Of a stretch of DNA of 64,000 bases, positions 19,100-30,819 are shown piece after piece. The translations under genes were made by a program, and so were the position numbers. Source of the DNA: Rubrobacter xylanophilus. GTDB taxonomy: Bacteria; Actinomycetota; Rubrobacteria; Rubrobacterales; Rubrobacteraceae. The notes under the pieces were generated by a model that saw only the letters and a list, made by a program, of their open reading frames with translations, was not told where the DNA came from and did no database searches. The first letter of the stretch is position 1; each line of letters opens with the position of its first letter. Where the stretch lies: contig NZ_AP019791.1 in NCBI RefSeq assembly GCF_007164525.1, forward strand, positions 669,501 to 733,500. Reading direction: 5' to 3'.

Positions 19100-20185
19100 A
19101 TGGGGAGTGAGATGACCGAGACAGCGGTAAAAGAGCGACCGGTCACCAGCCGGCAGATCATGGTGGGCGACGTGCCCGTAGGTGGCGGGGCGCCCATAGT
19201 GGTCCAGACGATGACCAACACCCCGACGCACGACGTCGAGGCGACGGTGCAGCAGATCTACGACCTCAGCGCCGCCGGGGCCGAGCTGGTCAGGGTCTCC
19301 GTGAACGGTTCGAAGGCGCTCAAGGGCTTCCGGGAGATCGTGCCGCGTTCGCCGGTGCCCTTGATCGCGGACATCCACTTCGACTACCGGATGGCGCTCG
19401 GGGCGGCGGATGCCGGGGCGGCCTGCGTCCGGATAAACCCCGGAAACATCGGCAGCGACGACCGCTTCCGGAAGGTCATCGAGAAGTGCCAGGAGAAGGG
19501 CATCGCCATGCGCATCGGGGTCAACTCCGGTTCCGTGGAGAAGCGGTTCTGGCACCTGCCGAAGGCCGAGGCGTTGGTGGCCAGTGCGCTGCACAAGGTA
19601 CAGATCGCCGAGGAGATGGGCTTCTACAACTTCAAGGTCTCTCTGAAGGCGAGCCACGTGCCCGTCATGGTGGAGGCCAACAAGAAGTTCCGGGAGCACT
19701 CCGATGCGCCGCTGCACCTCGGGGTCACCGAGGCCGGGACCAAGCTGCCGGGGGCGATCAAGAGCGCCGCGGCGCTGGGGCAGCTTCTGCCGTACGGCAT
19801 CGGGGACACCATCAGGATCTCGCTGGCCGAGGATCCGCTGGAGGAGCTCCCCGTCGCCTACCAGATACTTTCGGCCCTGGAGCTCCGGCACCGCGGCCCC
19901 AACGTCATCGCCTGCCCGAGCTGCGCCCGCACGCTGGGCTTCGACGTGATCGGGATGGCCGCAAAGGTGGAGGAGCGGCTCAGGAGCTACGAGGATCACT
20001 TCACGGTCGCCGTCATGGGGTGCGTAGTCAACGGCCCCGGGGAGGCCCGCGATGCGGACTACGGGGTGGCCGGCGGCAAGGACGACGGCGTGATCTTCGC
20101 GAAGGGCAGGCCCCTGCGCAAGGTGCACCGGGACGAGATCTTCGACGCCCTCTTCGAGGAGATAGAGAAGGACGGCAGGAAGTAG
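19100..20185 (+). CDS. ispG: 4-hydroxy-3-methylbut-2-enyl diphosphate synthase IspG (flavodoxin-dependent type)
   Basis: Iron-sulfur enzyme of the MEP pathway. The 361-residue product is the short two-domain bacterial form: a TIM barrel with VQTMTNTPTHDVEATVQQI and IADIHFDYRMAL, then a [4Fe-4S] domain with CPSCART and MGCVVNGPGEA. ATG 19100 follows GAGCC-rich sequence; an in-frame ATG at 19112 is possible. It is the last plus-strand gene before the inverted yihY. Confidence 0.95.
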   Translation: MGSEMTETAVKERPVTSRQIMVGDVPVGGGAPIVVQTMTNTPTHDVEATVQQIYDLSAAGAELVRVSVNGSKALKGFREIVPRSPVPLIADIHFDYRMALGAADAGAACVRINPGNIGSDDRFRKVIEKCQEKGIAMRIGVNSGSVEKRFWHLPKAEALVASALHKVQIAEEMGFYNFKVSLKASHVPVMVEANKKFREHSDAPLHLGVTEAGTKLPGAIKSAAALGQLLPYGIGDTIRISLAEDPLEELPVAYQILSALELRHRGPNVIACPSCARTLGFDVIGMAAKVEERLRSYEDHFTVAVMGCVVNGPGEARDADYGVAGGKDDGVIFAKGRPLRKVHRDEIFDALFEEIEKDGRK

Positions 20186-20194
20186 GGGCGCCTC

Positions 20195-21145
20195 CTAGGA
20201 GGCATCCTCCGGGGCTCTCTCGCCTTCGTCCTTCCCGCCGGGTATGTGCCACTCTATCACCTGGTTCAGCTCGGCGCCTAGCAGGACGATGAACGAGGAG
20301 TAGTAGACGTAGAGCAGGAAGATAATGATCCCGGCCAGGGAGCCGTAGGTTGCGTTGTAGGAACCGAAGTTCGCCACGTACAGCGAGAACGCCAGCGAGA
20401 AGAGCAACCAGAACACGAAGGCCACCAGCGAGCCCGCGCTGATCCAGCGCCACCGCTGCTCCACCGCCGGGGCGAAGTAGTAGACAAGAGCGAAGGCGAA
20501 CAGGACGAAGCCGGCCAGGATCGGCCACTGCAACACGCTCCAGACCGCCGCGAAGACCGGCCCGAGCCCCACCAGGGAGGCGAGGCCTCCCCCGAAGGAG
20601 GCGCCAAAGACCAGGATAAAGAGCGCGGCGATCAGGAGGGTCGCCACCGCCAGCGAGATCAGGATGGAGGTCCCATAGACCTTCCAAAACGGCCGGTTCT
20701 CCTCGACCTCGTACATAACGTTCATCGCCTCCATAACCGAGCGCATCGCCCCGGAGACGCCCCAGAGCGCCAGGAGAATTGAGATCACCGCGCCCGCCGT
20801 GAACGCGCCCTCGGCCTGGCTCCGGGTTATGGAGAGCAGCTGGCTCTCCACGAACCGTAGTGCGGAGTCGGGCATCACCCGCGAGAGGTTCTCCAGCAGC
20901 GTCCGCACCAGGTCCGTGGCATCGAAGATCCCCAGCAGCGAGAGCAGCAGCGTGAAGAACGGGAAGATCGCGAAGAACGCCTTGTAGGTCAGGTTCCCGG
21001 CGTACGCCGAGACGTGATCCTCCTTCATCTCCTTGAGGGTCAGCTTCAGGAGGTCGACCATGCCCAGGTCCCGGGTCATCGGTACCCGGGGACGGTTCCC
21101 GGCCCGCTCGGCGCTTCTCAACAACTTCCTTCCCGGTATCCGCAT
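20195..21145 (-). CDS. YihY/UPF0761 family membrane protein
   Basis: Polytopic inner-membrane protein of the YihY family (once misannotated as ribonuclease BN); function uncertain. The 316-residue product has about six membrane segments, the family start KADHVSAYAGNLTYKAFFA-like block, a central ALWGVSGAMRSVMEAMNVMYEV and a C-terminal VYYSSFIVLLGAELNQV. ATG at 21145; about 30 N-terminal residues precede the conserved part, so the true start may be the internal Met at about residue 23 or 28. It is the only gene left of the dif-like site on the minus strand. Confidence 0.88.
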   Translation of the reverse strand: MRIPGRKLLRSAERAGNRPRVPMTRDLGMVDLLKLTLKEMKEDHVSAYAGNLTYKAFFAIFPFFTLLLSLLGIFDATDLVRTLLENLSRVMPDSALRFVESQLLSITRSQAEGAFTAGAVISILLALWGVSGAMRSVMEAMNVMYEVEENRPFWKVYGTSILISLAVATLLIAALFILVFGASFGGGLASLVGLGPVFAAVWSVLQWPILAGFVLFAFALVYYFAPAVEQRWRWISAGSLVAFVFWLLFSLAFSLYVANFGSYNATYGSLAGIIIFLLYVYYSSFIVLLGAELNQVIEWHIPGGKDEGERAPEDAS

Positions 21146-21222
21146 CTCTCTCTTCGCTCCCTCCTCTTCCGTTGGCGGGGCATTCTTACCCGCAAGTGGC
21201 GGCGGCGAAGCCTCGGGGTGCC

Positions 21223-21250
21223 TTGTAACCTACATACTCTGTTATATAAT
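21223..21250 (+). promoter_or_regulatory. Promoter of the rimP-nusA-infB operon
   Basis: TTGTAA (21223-21228), a 16-bp spacer and a perfect TATAAT (21245-21250). It is one of the strongest promoters in the window and lies in the 161-bp gap between divergent yihY and rimP. The predicted leader is about 50 nt and includes a T-rich run just before the start codon. Confidence 0.75.
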
Positions 21251-21306
21251 CGGGGTTGCTGTAGCGGAGCAAGGGGTCTCTCCGGACCCGTTGCTTTTTT
21301 TAACGT

Positions 21307-21774
21307 TTGAAGAAGGTGGTAGTTACGGCGACCAGGCTGGACAGGCTGAGCGAGGCTGTGGAGCGGGTGCTCCCGGAAGGGACCGAGCTGATCGAGGCCC
21401 GGTTCTCTCGGGGGCCGCTGCTGACGCTGCTCGTGGACCGCGAAGGAGGTCCCGTGGACCACGAGTTCTGCGCGCGCATCATCTCCGTGGTGGCTCCGGC
21501 GCTGGAGGAGGAGGGTTATGGCGGCATGATCGAGGTCTCCTCGCCGGGCATCGAGCGGCCGCTGACCCGGCCCTCCCACTTCCGGCGCTTCGTGGGCCAC
21601 CAGGTGCGGGTGCGGGTCGGCGAGCCCGTGGACGGCCGCCGGAACTTCACCGGCGTCATAGAGCGGGTCGCCGAGGCGAGCTTCGTTCTGAGGCTGCCCG
21701 AGGATGGCGAGGAGGTGGAGCTGCCGTTCAGTTCCGTGACCCGGGCCCACCTCAAGGAGGATCTGGACAAGTGA
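21307..21774 (+). CDS. rimP: Ribosome maturation factor RimP
   Basis: Factor for 30S subunit assembly (YlxS/DUF150). The 155-residue product contains the conserved VDREGGPVDHEFCARIISVV, the EVSSPGIERPLTRPSHFRRFVG block and a C-terminal SH3-like domain. TTG start at 21307 without an obvious Shine-Dalgarno, just after a T-tract. It overlaps nusA by 4 bp. Confidence 0.94.
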   Translation: MKKVVVTATRLDRLSEAVERVLPEGTELIEARFSRGPLLTLLVDREGGPVDHEFCARIISVVAPALEEEGYGGMIEVSSPGIERPLTRPSHFRRFVGHQVRVRVGEPVDGRRNFTGVIERVAEASFVLRLPEDGEEVELPFSSVTRAHLKEDLDK

Positions 21775-22916
21775 ATACTGCGCTGCTTTCGGCACTGCAC
21801 GAGATCGAGACCGAGAAGGGCATCCCCTTCGAGACCGTGAAGCGGGTCCTCGAGGAGTCCCTGCTCGCCGCCTACAGGGAGCGCGAGGGGGCCGTGGAGG
21901 GTGCCGAGGTCGTCCTGGACCGGGAGACCGGGGATCTGCGGGTGATGAAGGACGGCGAGGACATCACCCCGGAGGACTTCGACTTCACCCGGATAGCCGC
22001 CTCCCTGATGCGCCAGAACTTCATGCAGCGCCTCAACGAGGTGCACAACCAGCAGCTGGTCAAGGAGTACGGCGAGCGGATCGGGGACGTGGTCACCGGG
22101 ATCGTCCAGCAGGCGCACCGGCGGATGACGATCATAGACCTGGGCCGGGTGGAGGCGCTGTTGCCGGCTGGTGAGCAGGTTCCGGGCGAGCGCTACGAGA
22201 ACGGCCAGCGCCTGAAGGTCTACCTCCTGGACATAAAGGAGGCCGGCAGGGGGCCGAGCATCATCGTCAGCCGCCGGCACGAGGGGCTGCTACGGGGCCT
22301 TTTCGAGCTGGAGGTGCCCGAGATCTACGACGGCCTGGTGGAGATAAAGGCCGTCGCCCGGGAGGCCGGGCTGCGCTCGAAGGTCGCGGTGTGGTCCAAC
22401 GAGCCGGGGATAGACCCGGTCGGGGCCTGCGTGGGGCCGCGGGGCAGTAGGGTGCGGGCCGTGGTCTCCGAGCTCAGGAACGAGAAGATAGACATCATCC
22501 AGTGGGACCCCGACCCGGCGCGCTTTATAGCCAAGGCGCTCTCGCCGGCGCGCGTGCGCGAGGTCTACCTGGACGAGGAGGAGAAGCAGGCCGAGGTGAT
22601 CGTACCGGACGACCAGCTCTCGCTGGCCATCGGCCGCGAGGGCCAGAACGCCCGCCTCGCCGTGAAGCTGACCGACTGGAAGATAGACATCAAGCCCGAG
22701 AGCCAGGCCGTCGAGTACGAGGAAGAGGACGAGTGGGAGCCAGACGAGGGCTCGAGCATGCACCGCTGCCGGGCGGTCCTCTCCAACGGGAAGCGGTGTG
22801 CCAACATGGCGCTGCCCGGCTCCCTCTTCTGCGGCATACCGTCGCACCAGGCCCAGGCCGAGGAGTTCGAGGGCCTGACCGAGGGCTCGCAGGAGGAGGA
22901 GGTGGCGGATGAGTAA
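21771..22916 (+). CDS. nusA: Transcription factor NusA with an extra C-terminal Cys/His tail
   Basis: Elongation factor controlling pausing, termination and antitermination. The 381-residue product has the N-terminal RNA-polymerase-binding domain, an S1 domain (GDVVTGIVQQAHRRMTIIDL) and two KH domains (VGACVGPRGSRVRAVVSEL; SLAIGREGQNARLAVKLT). After residue about 325 it carries an unusual tail with Cys333, Cys343, Cys354 and His359 (C-x9-C-x10-C-x4-H), looking like a small zinc site, then an acidic end. The ylxR gene that often follows nusA is absent. GTG start overlaps the rimP stop; overlaps infB by 8 bp. Confidence 0.95.
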   Translation: MNTALLSALHEIETEKGIPFETVKRVLEESLLAAYREREGAVEGAEVVLDRETGDLRVMKDGEDITPEDFDFTRIAASLMRQNFMQRLNEVHNQQLVKEYGERIGDVVTGIVQQAHRRMTIIDLGRVEALLPAGEQVPGERYENGQRLKVYLLDIKEAGRGPSIIVSRRHEGLLRGLFELEVPEIYDGLVEIKAVAREAGLRSKVAVWSNEPGIDPVGACVGPRGSRVRAVVSELRNEKIDIIQWDPDPARFIAKALSPARVREVYLDEEEKQAEVIVPDDQLSLAIGREGQNARLAVKLTDWKIDIKPESQAVEYEEEDEWEPDEGSSMHRCRAVLSNGKRCANMALPGSLFCGIPSHQAQAEEFEGLTEGSQEEEVADE

Positions 22917-24984
22917 GCGCGTCTACGAGATCGCCAAGGAGCTCGACCTGGACACCAAGGAGGTCATAGGCCGCTTGAACGCCGCAGGGATCGAGGTGAA
23001 GAACCACTTCGCCTCGGTCGAGGACCCGGACTACGAGCGGGTCTTCGGCGGGGGCAACGGCCGTTCGGGGGCCGAGGAGGGGCCCCGGAAGGGAGGCAAG
23101 GGCCGCCAGAAGAAGCGGCGCCGGGTGGTCATAGACGCGAGCGCCACAAACCGCGGGCCCCGCGGCGGATCCGCGACTCCCCGTCCGCCCCGGGAGCGGG
23201 TCCGGGAGGAGGCGCCCGCGGGCCGGGAGCCGGAGGCCGCGGAGGGTCCCGTACGGGTCGAGCCCGGGGCCACGGTACGGGATCTCGGCGAGGCGCTCGG
23301 GGTTCCGCCCACGAGGATCATCCAGATCCTGATGGGGCTCGGGGAGATGAAGACGGTCACCCAGACGCTCTCCACCGAGGAGATAGAGCTCGTGGCCGAG
23401 GAGCTCGGCCGCAAGGTGGAGGTAGGGACTCTGGAGGAGCCCGCCCCGGAGGAGGTGGCCCCTGAGGACTCCCCGGAAGACCTCGTGGAGAAGCCCCCGG
23501 TCATCACCGTGATGGGGCACGTGGACCACGGCAAGACCTCTCTGCTGGACAGGATCCGGCGTACCAACGTGGTCTCCGGGGAGGCCGGCGGGATCACGCA
23601 GCACATCGGCGCCTACCAGGTGGAGCAGGACGGGCGCAGGATAACCTTCATCGACACCCCGGGACACGAGGCGTTTACCGAGATGCGGGCCCGCGGGGCG
23701 CGGGTGACGGACATCGTCGTGCTGGTGGTCGCCGCCGACGACGGGGTGATGCCGCAGACCGAGGAGGCGATCGAGCACGCCCGGGCGGCCGGGGTGCCGA
23801 TCGTGGTGGCCATAAACAAGATCGACGTGCCCAACGCCAACCCGGACCGGGTGATGGGCGAGCTGGCGGAGCGCGGCCTGACGCCCGAGCAGTGGGGCGG
23901 CGAGACGGTGACGGTTCCGGTTTCGGCGAAGACGGGCGAGGGGATCGACGATCTTCTGGAGAACATCCTGGTCGTGGCCGAGCTGGAGGAGCTGCGGGCC
24001 AACCCGAAGGCTCCCGCGAGCGGCTACGTGATCGAGAGCCGGCTGGACCCGGGCCGCGGGCCGGTGGCGACGCTGCTCTTGAACCGTGGCACCCTGCACA
24101 GGGGGGACGTGGTCCTCGCCGGGACCGCCTACGGGCGGGTGCGGGCGATGTTCGACCACAACGGCCAGCGGATAAAGGAGGCCGGGCCGGGCACGCCGGT
24201 GGAGATCCTGGGGCTCTCCGGGGTCCCGGAGGCGGGCACCCGCTTCGAGGTCGCGGAGAACGAACGAACCGCCCGCTCCCGGGCGCAGCAGGCCGAGGAG
24301 CGGCTGCGGCGCCAGGAGCTGGCCCAGAGCGGCCCCCGCAGGACCACGCTGGAGGAGCTGCTCGGCGAGGGCGGCGCCCAGGAGCTCAACCTGGTGGTCA
24401 AGGCCGACGTGGCCGGGTCGGTGGAGGCGCTCAAGGAAGCGCTGGCCAAGCTCTCCACCGACGAGGTGCGGGTCAACGTGGTCCGCAGCGGTGTCGGGGC
24501 GGTCACCGACTCGGACATCATGCTGGCCTCCGCCAGCGGCGGGATCGTCATCGGCTTCAACGTCCGGCCGACCAACACCGCCAAGCAGGTGGCCGAGCGG
24601 GAGGGCGTGGAGATCCGGACCTACGACGTGATCTACAAGGTCATCGAGGAGATCGAGGCCGCCATGAAGGGGATGCTGGCCCCGGAGACGGCCGAGCAGG
24701 AGACGGCCACCGCCGAGGTCCGGGCGACCTTCCGGGTGCCGAACGTGGGCACTGTGGCCGGCTGCTACGTGACCTCCGGCGAGATCCGGCGCAACAACCG
24801 GGTCCGGGTGGTGCGCGACGGCACGGTGGTCTACGACGGCCAGATAGCCTCCCTGAAGCGCTTCAAGGACGACGTGCGCACGGTGCGCGAGGGCTTCGAG
24901 TGCGGCGTGGGCATCGAGAACTTCAACGACGTCAAGGAGGGCGACGTCCTGGAGTTCTACGAGGTCGTCGAGGTCCCGCGCTAG
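22909..24984 (+). CDS. infB: Translation initiation factor IF-2
   Basis: GTPase that places initiator tRNA on the 30S subunit. The 691-residue product has an N-terminal IF2_N motif ([20 protein letters not shown]), a short basic Arg/Gly/Pro linker, a second IF2_N, the G domain ([21 protein letters not shown]), and domains II-IV. The short linker makes it smaller than in Streptomyces. ATG start inside the end of nusA. Confidence 0.97.
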   Translation: MSKRVYEIAKELDLDTKEVIGRLNAAGIEVKNHFASVEDPDYERVFGGGNGRSGAEEGPRKGGKGRQKKRRRVVIDASATNRGPRGGSATPRPPRERVREEAPAGREPEAAEGPVRVEPGATVRDLGEALGVPPTRIIQILMGLGEMKTVTQTLSTEEIELVAEELGRKVEVGTLEEPAPEEVAPEDSPEDLVEKPPVITVMGHVDHGKTSLLDRIRRTNVVSGEAGGITQHIGAYQVEQDGRRITFIDTPGHEAFTEMRARGARVTDIVVLVVAADDGVMPQTEEAIEHARAAGVPIVVAINKIDVPNANPDRVMGELAERGLTPEQWGGETVTVPVSAKTGEGIDDLLENILVVAELEELRANPKAPASGYVIESRLDPGRGPVATLLLNRGTLHRGDVVLAGTAYGRVRAMFDHNGQRIKEAGPGTPVEILGLSGVPEAGTRFEVAENERTARSRAQQAEERLRRQELAQSGPRRTTLEELLGEGGAQELNLVVKADVAGSVEALKEALAKLSTDEVRVNVVRSGVGAVTDSDIMLASASGGIVIGFNVRPTNTAKQVAEREGVEIRTYDVIYKVIEEIEAAMKGMLAPETAEQETATAEVRATFRVPNVGTVAGCYVTSGEIRRNNRVRVVRDGTVVYDGQIASLKRFKDDVRTVREGFECGVGIENFNDVKEGDVLEFYEVVEVPR

Positions 24985-25017
24985 AGAACCTTCGTTTTAA
25001 TATAAGGGCGGGAGAGT

Positions 25018-25299
25018 TTGTTCTGCGCCATACGCCTGGAGCTGGAGCTGCCCTATGCCTCCAGCCTGAAGGACAAGCGCCAGACCCTGCGTTCCCTCAA
25101 GGACCGGCTCCGGCGACGCAACGTCTCGGTCGTGGAGTGCGACAACCACGACTTCTGGCAGCGGGCGACCCTGGAGCTGGCGGTCGCCGCCGTCTCCCGG
25201 GGCGCCGCCGAGGAGAAGCGGGAGGAGGTGCGCCGGATGCTGCTGAACTACGAGGATCTGGCGATCCTGGAGTGGTGCGAGGAGTTCGTGAAGCTGTGA
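25018..25299 (+). CDS. DUF503 / YlxP-like protein
   Basis: Small conserved protein, 93 residues, with the family core LPYASSLKDKRQTLRSLKDRLRRRNVSVVE and a central DNHDFWQRATLELAVAAVS. It is almost always found between infB and rbfA; no biochemical function is firmly established. TTG start at 25018 after a GGGAGAG site. The 33-bp gap after infB contains an AT-rich TTTTAATATAAGG that could hold a weak promoter. Confidence 0.88.
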   Translation: MFCAIRLELELPYASSLKDKRQTLRSLKDRLRRRNVSVVECDNHDFWQRATLELAVAAVSRGAAEEKREEVRRMLLNYEDLAILEWCEEFVKL

Positions 25300-25661
25300 A
25301 CGACGCCCGGACGCGTAAAATAGAGGCCCGGCTGAAGGAGATCGTGGGGGACGAGGTCGCGTCCCTCTCGGACCCGCGCCTGAAGGGGCTCGTGACGGTG
25401 ACGGGCGTGCGGGTGAGCCCGAACCTCTCCCATGCCACGGTCTTCTACAGCCTGCTCGCCGGGGGCGACCCGGAGGAGGCCCGCGAGGGCCTGCAGAGCG
25501 CCGCCGGGCGGATACAGGCCGCAGTTGGCGCCCAGACGCGACTGAAGCGGACGCCCCGGCTGCGCTTCGAGCCGGACCCCGCGGTGGAGCGGGCGACGAG
25601 GATACAGCGAGCTCTGAGGGAGGTTTCGGGAGAGGATGGAGGCGGACACCCTGCGCGGTAA
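25296..25661 (+). CDS. rbfA: Ribosome-binding factor A
   Basis: Single KH-type domain protein needed for late 30S maturation and cold adaptation. The 121-residue product matches the family (RTRKIEARLKEIVGDEVASL; DPRLKGLVTVTGVRVSPNLSHATVFYSLL; RTPRLRFEPDPAVERATRI). GTG start overlaps the DUF503 stop (GTGA). Its last codons overlap nrnA. Confidence 0.94.
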   Translation: MNDARTRKIEARLKEIVGDEVASLSDPRLKGLVTVTGVRVSPNLSHATVFYSLLAGGDPEEAREGLQSAAGRIQAAVGAQTRLKRTPRLRFEPDPAVERATRIQRALREVSGEDGGGHPAR

Positions 25662-26601
25662 CACGGTGGGTGAGGTGGCGCGGTTTCTGCGCACGCTGGA
25701 GCGGGCCGCGGTGACGACCCACGTGGGCGCCGACGGGGACGCGATCGGGGCGTCGGCCGCCCTGGTGCACCTGCTGCGCGCCCTGGGGGTGGAGGCGGTC
25801 TTCTGCCACCGCGAGGAGGTTCCGAACTACCTCCGCTGGCTGATCCCGGACGCCCTGAAGGAGCTCCCCGAGGGCTACGACCTGCTGGTGGTGGACACCT
25901 CCCGGGCGGACCGCGCCGGGGTCCCGATCCCGGCCTCCGGCGCCCGGCTGAACCTGGACCACCACGAGGACAATCCTCTGTACGCCGAGTACAACCTGGT
26001 GGACCCCCGCGCCGCGGCGAGCGCGGAGATCGTGGCCCGCCTCTTCCGGGAGCTGGGGATCCCCTTCGACCGGGAGGCGGCCGAGGCGATCTACACCGGC
26101 GTCCGTACGGACACCGGCGGCTTCCGGTTCCGCAACATCTCGCCGGAGGCCCACGAGCTGGTGGCGGACCTGCTGCGCGCCGGCGTGGTCCCCGCCGAGG
26201 TGGACGACAGGATAAACCGCACCGGTACGATCGAGCAGCTGAACATCGTGGGCACCTCGATGGCCAAGGCCCGCCGCTACGGGGCGGTGATCGTCGCGAC
26301 GGTGGACAACGAGGACTACGCCCGAACGGGCGCCACCGAGCTGGACTCGAAGGAGGCGATCGACTGCCTCCGCACGGTGGCGGGGGTGGACGTGGTGGCC
26401 CACCTCCGCGAGGTCCCGGAGGGGACGAAGGGCTCGCTGCGCTCGGAGACGGTGGACGTCGGCGAGATAGCCCGCCTGTTCGGCGGCGGGGGACACCGCC
26501 TGGCCGCGGGCTTCACGATGCGGGGGCTCCGCCCGCACGAGGCGGAGCGGAAGCTGCTGGAGGCGCTGCGGGGCCGCGTGGACCTGGGGGAGGAGAGATA
26601 G
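25636..26601 (+). CDS. nrnA: Bifunctional oligoribonuclease/PAP phosphatase NrnA
   Basis: DHH-DHHA1 phosphoesterase that degrades nano-RNAs and 3'-phosphoadenosine 5'-phosphate. The 321-residue product has the first motif as GADGDAIGAS, VVDTS, LDHHEDNPLY (the DHH motif), the TGVRTDTGGFRF segment and the C-terminal GGGGHRLAAG of DHHA1. ATG 25636 lies inside rbfA. The infB-rbfA-nrnA-truB order is common in Gram-positives. Confidence 0.93.
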   Translation: MEADTLRGNTVGEVARFLRTLERAAVTTHVGADGDAIGASAALVHLLRALGVEAVFCHREEVPNYLRWLIPDALKELPEGYDLLVVDTSRADRAGVPIPASGARLNLDHHEDNPLYAEYNLVDPRAAASAEIVARLFRELGIPFDREAAEAIYTGVRTDTGGFRFRNISPEAHELVADLLRAGVVPAEVDDRINRTGTIEQLNIVGTSMAKARRYGAVIVATVDNEDYARTGATELDSKEAIDCLRTVAGVDVVAHLREVPEGTKGSLRSETVDVGEIARLFGGGGHRLAAGFTMRGLRPHEAERKLLEALRGRVDLGEER

Positions 26602-27473
26602 CCGCCCGAAGCCCATCCGGCGCCCTGCTTCTGGACAAGCCCCCCGGGATCACGAGCGCCCGGGCGGTCTCGCTGGTGAAGCGCCTCCTGCCGAGGCGCA
26701 CGAAGGTGGGCCACACCGGCACCCTCGACCCGCTGGCCTCGGGTCTTCTGGTGATCCTGATCGGCCGGGCCACCCGCCTCTCGCGCTACGTGACTGGGCT
26801 GGATAAGGCCTACGTCGCCACCGCCCGCTTCGGGGCCGCCTCGGACACCCTGGACGCGGACGGTGAGATCCTGGAGGAGGCCGGCCCGATCCCCCCGGAG
26901 GCCGAGCTTCGGCGGGCGTTGCCCGACTTTACCGGTGAGATCTCCCAGCTGCCCCCGATGGCCTCGGCGGTGAAGGTCGGCGGCCGGCGCCTCTACGAGC
27001 TGCACCGCCGCGGAATGGAGGTTGAGCGCGAGCCGCGCCGCGTCCGGATCCACTCCCTCGAGCTCCTCTCCTTCGATCCCCCCACCGCCACCTTCGCCAT
27101 CCGTTGCTCCAGCGGTACCTACGTCCGCTCCCTCGTCGCCGACCTCGCCTCCTCCCTCGGTACCGCAGCCTACCTCACCGCCCTGCGTAGAACCCGTGTC
27201 GGCCCCCTGCGCGTCGAAGACGCCCTCCCCCCGGAGAGACTCGACCCCTCCACCCTTCATAACCGCATAATACCTGCCGGGCGGGTGCTCTCGCACCTTC
27301 CGGCGCTGGAAGCTGATGAGGGGCAGGCGCGGGCGGTGGCCGTGGGGCGTCCGCTGCGGGTTGCGGGGGGGCTGGAGGGGAGCTTCCGGGTACAGAGGGG
27401 TGAGGAGCTGCTCGCGGTCTACCGGGCGCGGGGCGGGCGGGCCCGGCCGGAGGTGGTGTTGTGCGGGGGGTAG
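26598..27473 (+). CDS. truB: tRNA pseudouridine(55) synthase TruB
   Basis: Makes pseudouridine 55 in the tRNA T-loop. Motifs: SGALLLDKPPGITSARAV, KVGHTGTLDPLASGLLVI with the catalytic Asp, YVATARFGAASDTLDADG, and a C-terminal PUA-like region. No ATG, GTG or TTG precedes the conserved LLLDKPPG block (first GTG is 26676, inside the domain). I place the 5' end at an ATA (26598) 4 nt after GGAGG; CTG 26625 is an alternative. The last 600 bp contain a CGCATAATAC copy and a sharp GC-skew switch. It overlaps ribF by 13 bp. Confidence 0.9.
   Translation: MAARSPSGALLLDKPPGITSARAVSLVKRLLPRRTKVGHTGTLDPLASGLLVILIGRATRLSRYVTGLDKAYVATARFGAASDTLDADGEILEEAGPIPPEAELRRALPDFTGEISQLPPMASAVKVGGRRLYELHRRGMEVEREPRRVRIHSLELLSFDPPTATFAIRCSSGTYVRSLVADLASSLGTAAYLTALRRTRVGPLRVEDALPPERLDPSTLHNRIIPAGRVLSHLPALEADEGQARAVAVGRPLRVAGGLEGSFRVQRGEELLAVYRARGGRARPEVVLCGG
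27264..27273 (+). repeat. CGCATAATAC skew-junction motif, copy 3 (in truB)
   Basis: Exact motif within CATAACCGCATAATAC, 16 bp identical to the copy at 40904-40919. It encodes His-Asn-Arg-Ile-Ile. Hand count: C38/G18 in 27181-27260 and C23/G39 in 27281-27360. Confidence 0.85.
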
Positions 27474-28360
27474 TGGTGGCGCTCGGGAACTTCGACGGGG
27501 TTCATCTGGGGCACCGGGCGGTGGTGTCCCGGGCGCTCGGGGAGGGGAAGATTCGGGGGATGCGGGTGGTGGCGGCCACGTTCGATCCGCATCCGCGGGC
27601 GGTGCTCAGGCCTGGGGAGGCGCCGCCGCTCCTGACGCCGCTGGCCGTGCGTCGCAGGCTCCTGCTCGGTCTCGGGGTCGACGAGGTGCGCGTCATCCGC
27701 TTCGACGAGGGGCTCTCGCGCAAGAGCCCCGAGGAATTCGTCCGGGAGGTGCTGGTAGGGGAGATCGGTGCACGGGTGGTGGTGGTCGGGGAGAACTTCC
27801 GGTTCGGGCATCGGGCCGCGGGAGACTTCGCGGAGCTGCGGAGCCTCATGCGTTCCTTTGGGGGCGAGGCCGTCGGGGTGCCGGTACAGAGGCTCGACGG
27901 GGGTGAGGAGGTCAGCTCCAGCAGGATCCGGCGGCTTGTGCTCGAGGGTCGGGTCGAGGAGGCCGCGCGGCTCCTCGGCAGGCCCCACGCCGTGTGCGGG
28001 CGGGTCGTCGAGGGGGAGCGGCGGGGGAGCAGGATAGGCTTTCCCACCGCCAACCTGCGGCCCGAGGGCGGGGTGGCCGTGCCCGGGAGGGGGGTGTATG
28101 CGTGCGTCGTGCGGGTATGGGGCGAGAGTCACGCCGCGTGCACCAACGTCGGGGTCGCCCCCACCTTCGGGGGGAGGAGCGAGAGCCTCATCGAGGCGCA
28201 TCTTCTGGATTTCCGGGGGGATCTTTACGGCGTGGAGATGGAGGTCGGGTTTCTGCGCCGGATCCGGGGCGAGAAAAAATTCGGTGGGGTCGAGGAGTTG
28301 CGGGAGCAGATCCGGCGGGACCTCGTGGAGGCCCGGCGGATAACGGAAGCTACTATCTGA
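27461..28360 (+). CDS. ribF: Bifunctional riboflavin kinase/FAD synthetase
   Basis: Converts riboflavin to FMN and FAD. The 299-residue product has the N-terminal FAD synthetase nucleotidyltransferase domain ([50 protein letters not shown]) and the C-terminal riboflavin kinase domain ([28 protein letters not shown]). GTG start inside the truB end. ribF next to truB and rpsO is a typical bacterial arrangement. Confidence 0.95.
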   Translation: MRGVVVALGNFDGVHLGHRAVVSRALGEGKIRGMRVVAATFDPHPRAVLRPGEAPPLLTPLAVRRRLLLGLGVDEVRVIRFDEGLSRKSPEEFVREVLVGEIGARVVVVGENFRFGHRAAGDFAELRSLMRSFGGEAVGVPVQRLDGGEEVSSSRIRRLVLEGRVEEAARLLGRPHAVCGRVVEGERRGSRIGFPTANLRPEGGVAVPGRGVYACVVRVWGESHAACTNVGVAPTFGGRSESLIEAHLLDFRGDLYGVEMEVGFLRRIRGEKKFGGVEELREQIRRDLVEARRITEATI

Positions 28361-28362
28361 TA

Positions 28363-28394
28363 CGTGTGGTAGCATATGATGCCGAAAACACACG
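28363..28394 (+). other. Inverted repeat in the rpsO leader
   Basis: Arms CGTGTG (28363-28368) and CACACG (28389-28394) flank 20 nt in the ribF-rpsO gap. S15 autoregulates through leader structures in several bacteria, but the fit here is only suggestive. The rest of the 83-bp gap is purine-rich. Confidence 0.3.
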
Positions 28395-28443
28395 AGAAGC
28401 AGTAGAAGAGGCCGAAGCAGCGAGAAAGAGGAGAAAGAGGAAG

Positions 28444-28713
28444 TTGGCGGCAGCGGTAGAGAACAAAGAGGAGACGATCCGGGAGTTCCGGACCCACGAG
28501 GGGGACACCGGCTCGCCGGAGGTGCAGGTGGCGATCCTCACCAGGCGCATCGCCCACCTCACCGAGCACCTGCGCGAGCACAAGCACGACTACCACTCCC
28601 GGCGGGGTTTGCTCAAGATGGTGGGCAAGCGGCGCCGGCTTTTGAAGTATCTGCAGAAGAAGGACGTGGAGCGCTACCGGGCGCTCATCTCCAGGCTCGG
28701 CCTGCGCCGCTAG
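28444..28713 (+). CDS. rpsO: 30S ribosomal protein S15
   Basis: Small-subunit protein uS15, 89 residues from TTG 28444, the family's usual length. It shows [13 protein letters not shown], the [20 protein letters not shown] block and the terminal LISRLGLRR. The frame is open upstream and encodes a Lys/Arg/Glu-rich stretch, but the S15 domain begins at this TTG. rpsO-pnp is the classical order. Confidence 0.95.
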   Translation: MAAAVENKEETIREFRTHEGDTGSPEVQVAILTRRIAHLTEHLREHKHDYHSRRGLLKMVGKRRRLLKYLQKKDVERYRALISRLGLRR

Positions 28714-28753
28714 AGCCGTCTTCGCCAGCAACAGAAGAGGAGAAGAAAAGAAT

Positions 28754-30814
<2,061 letters not shown>

Positions 30815-30819
30815 CCGGC

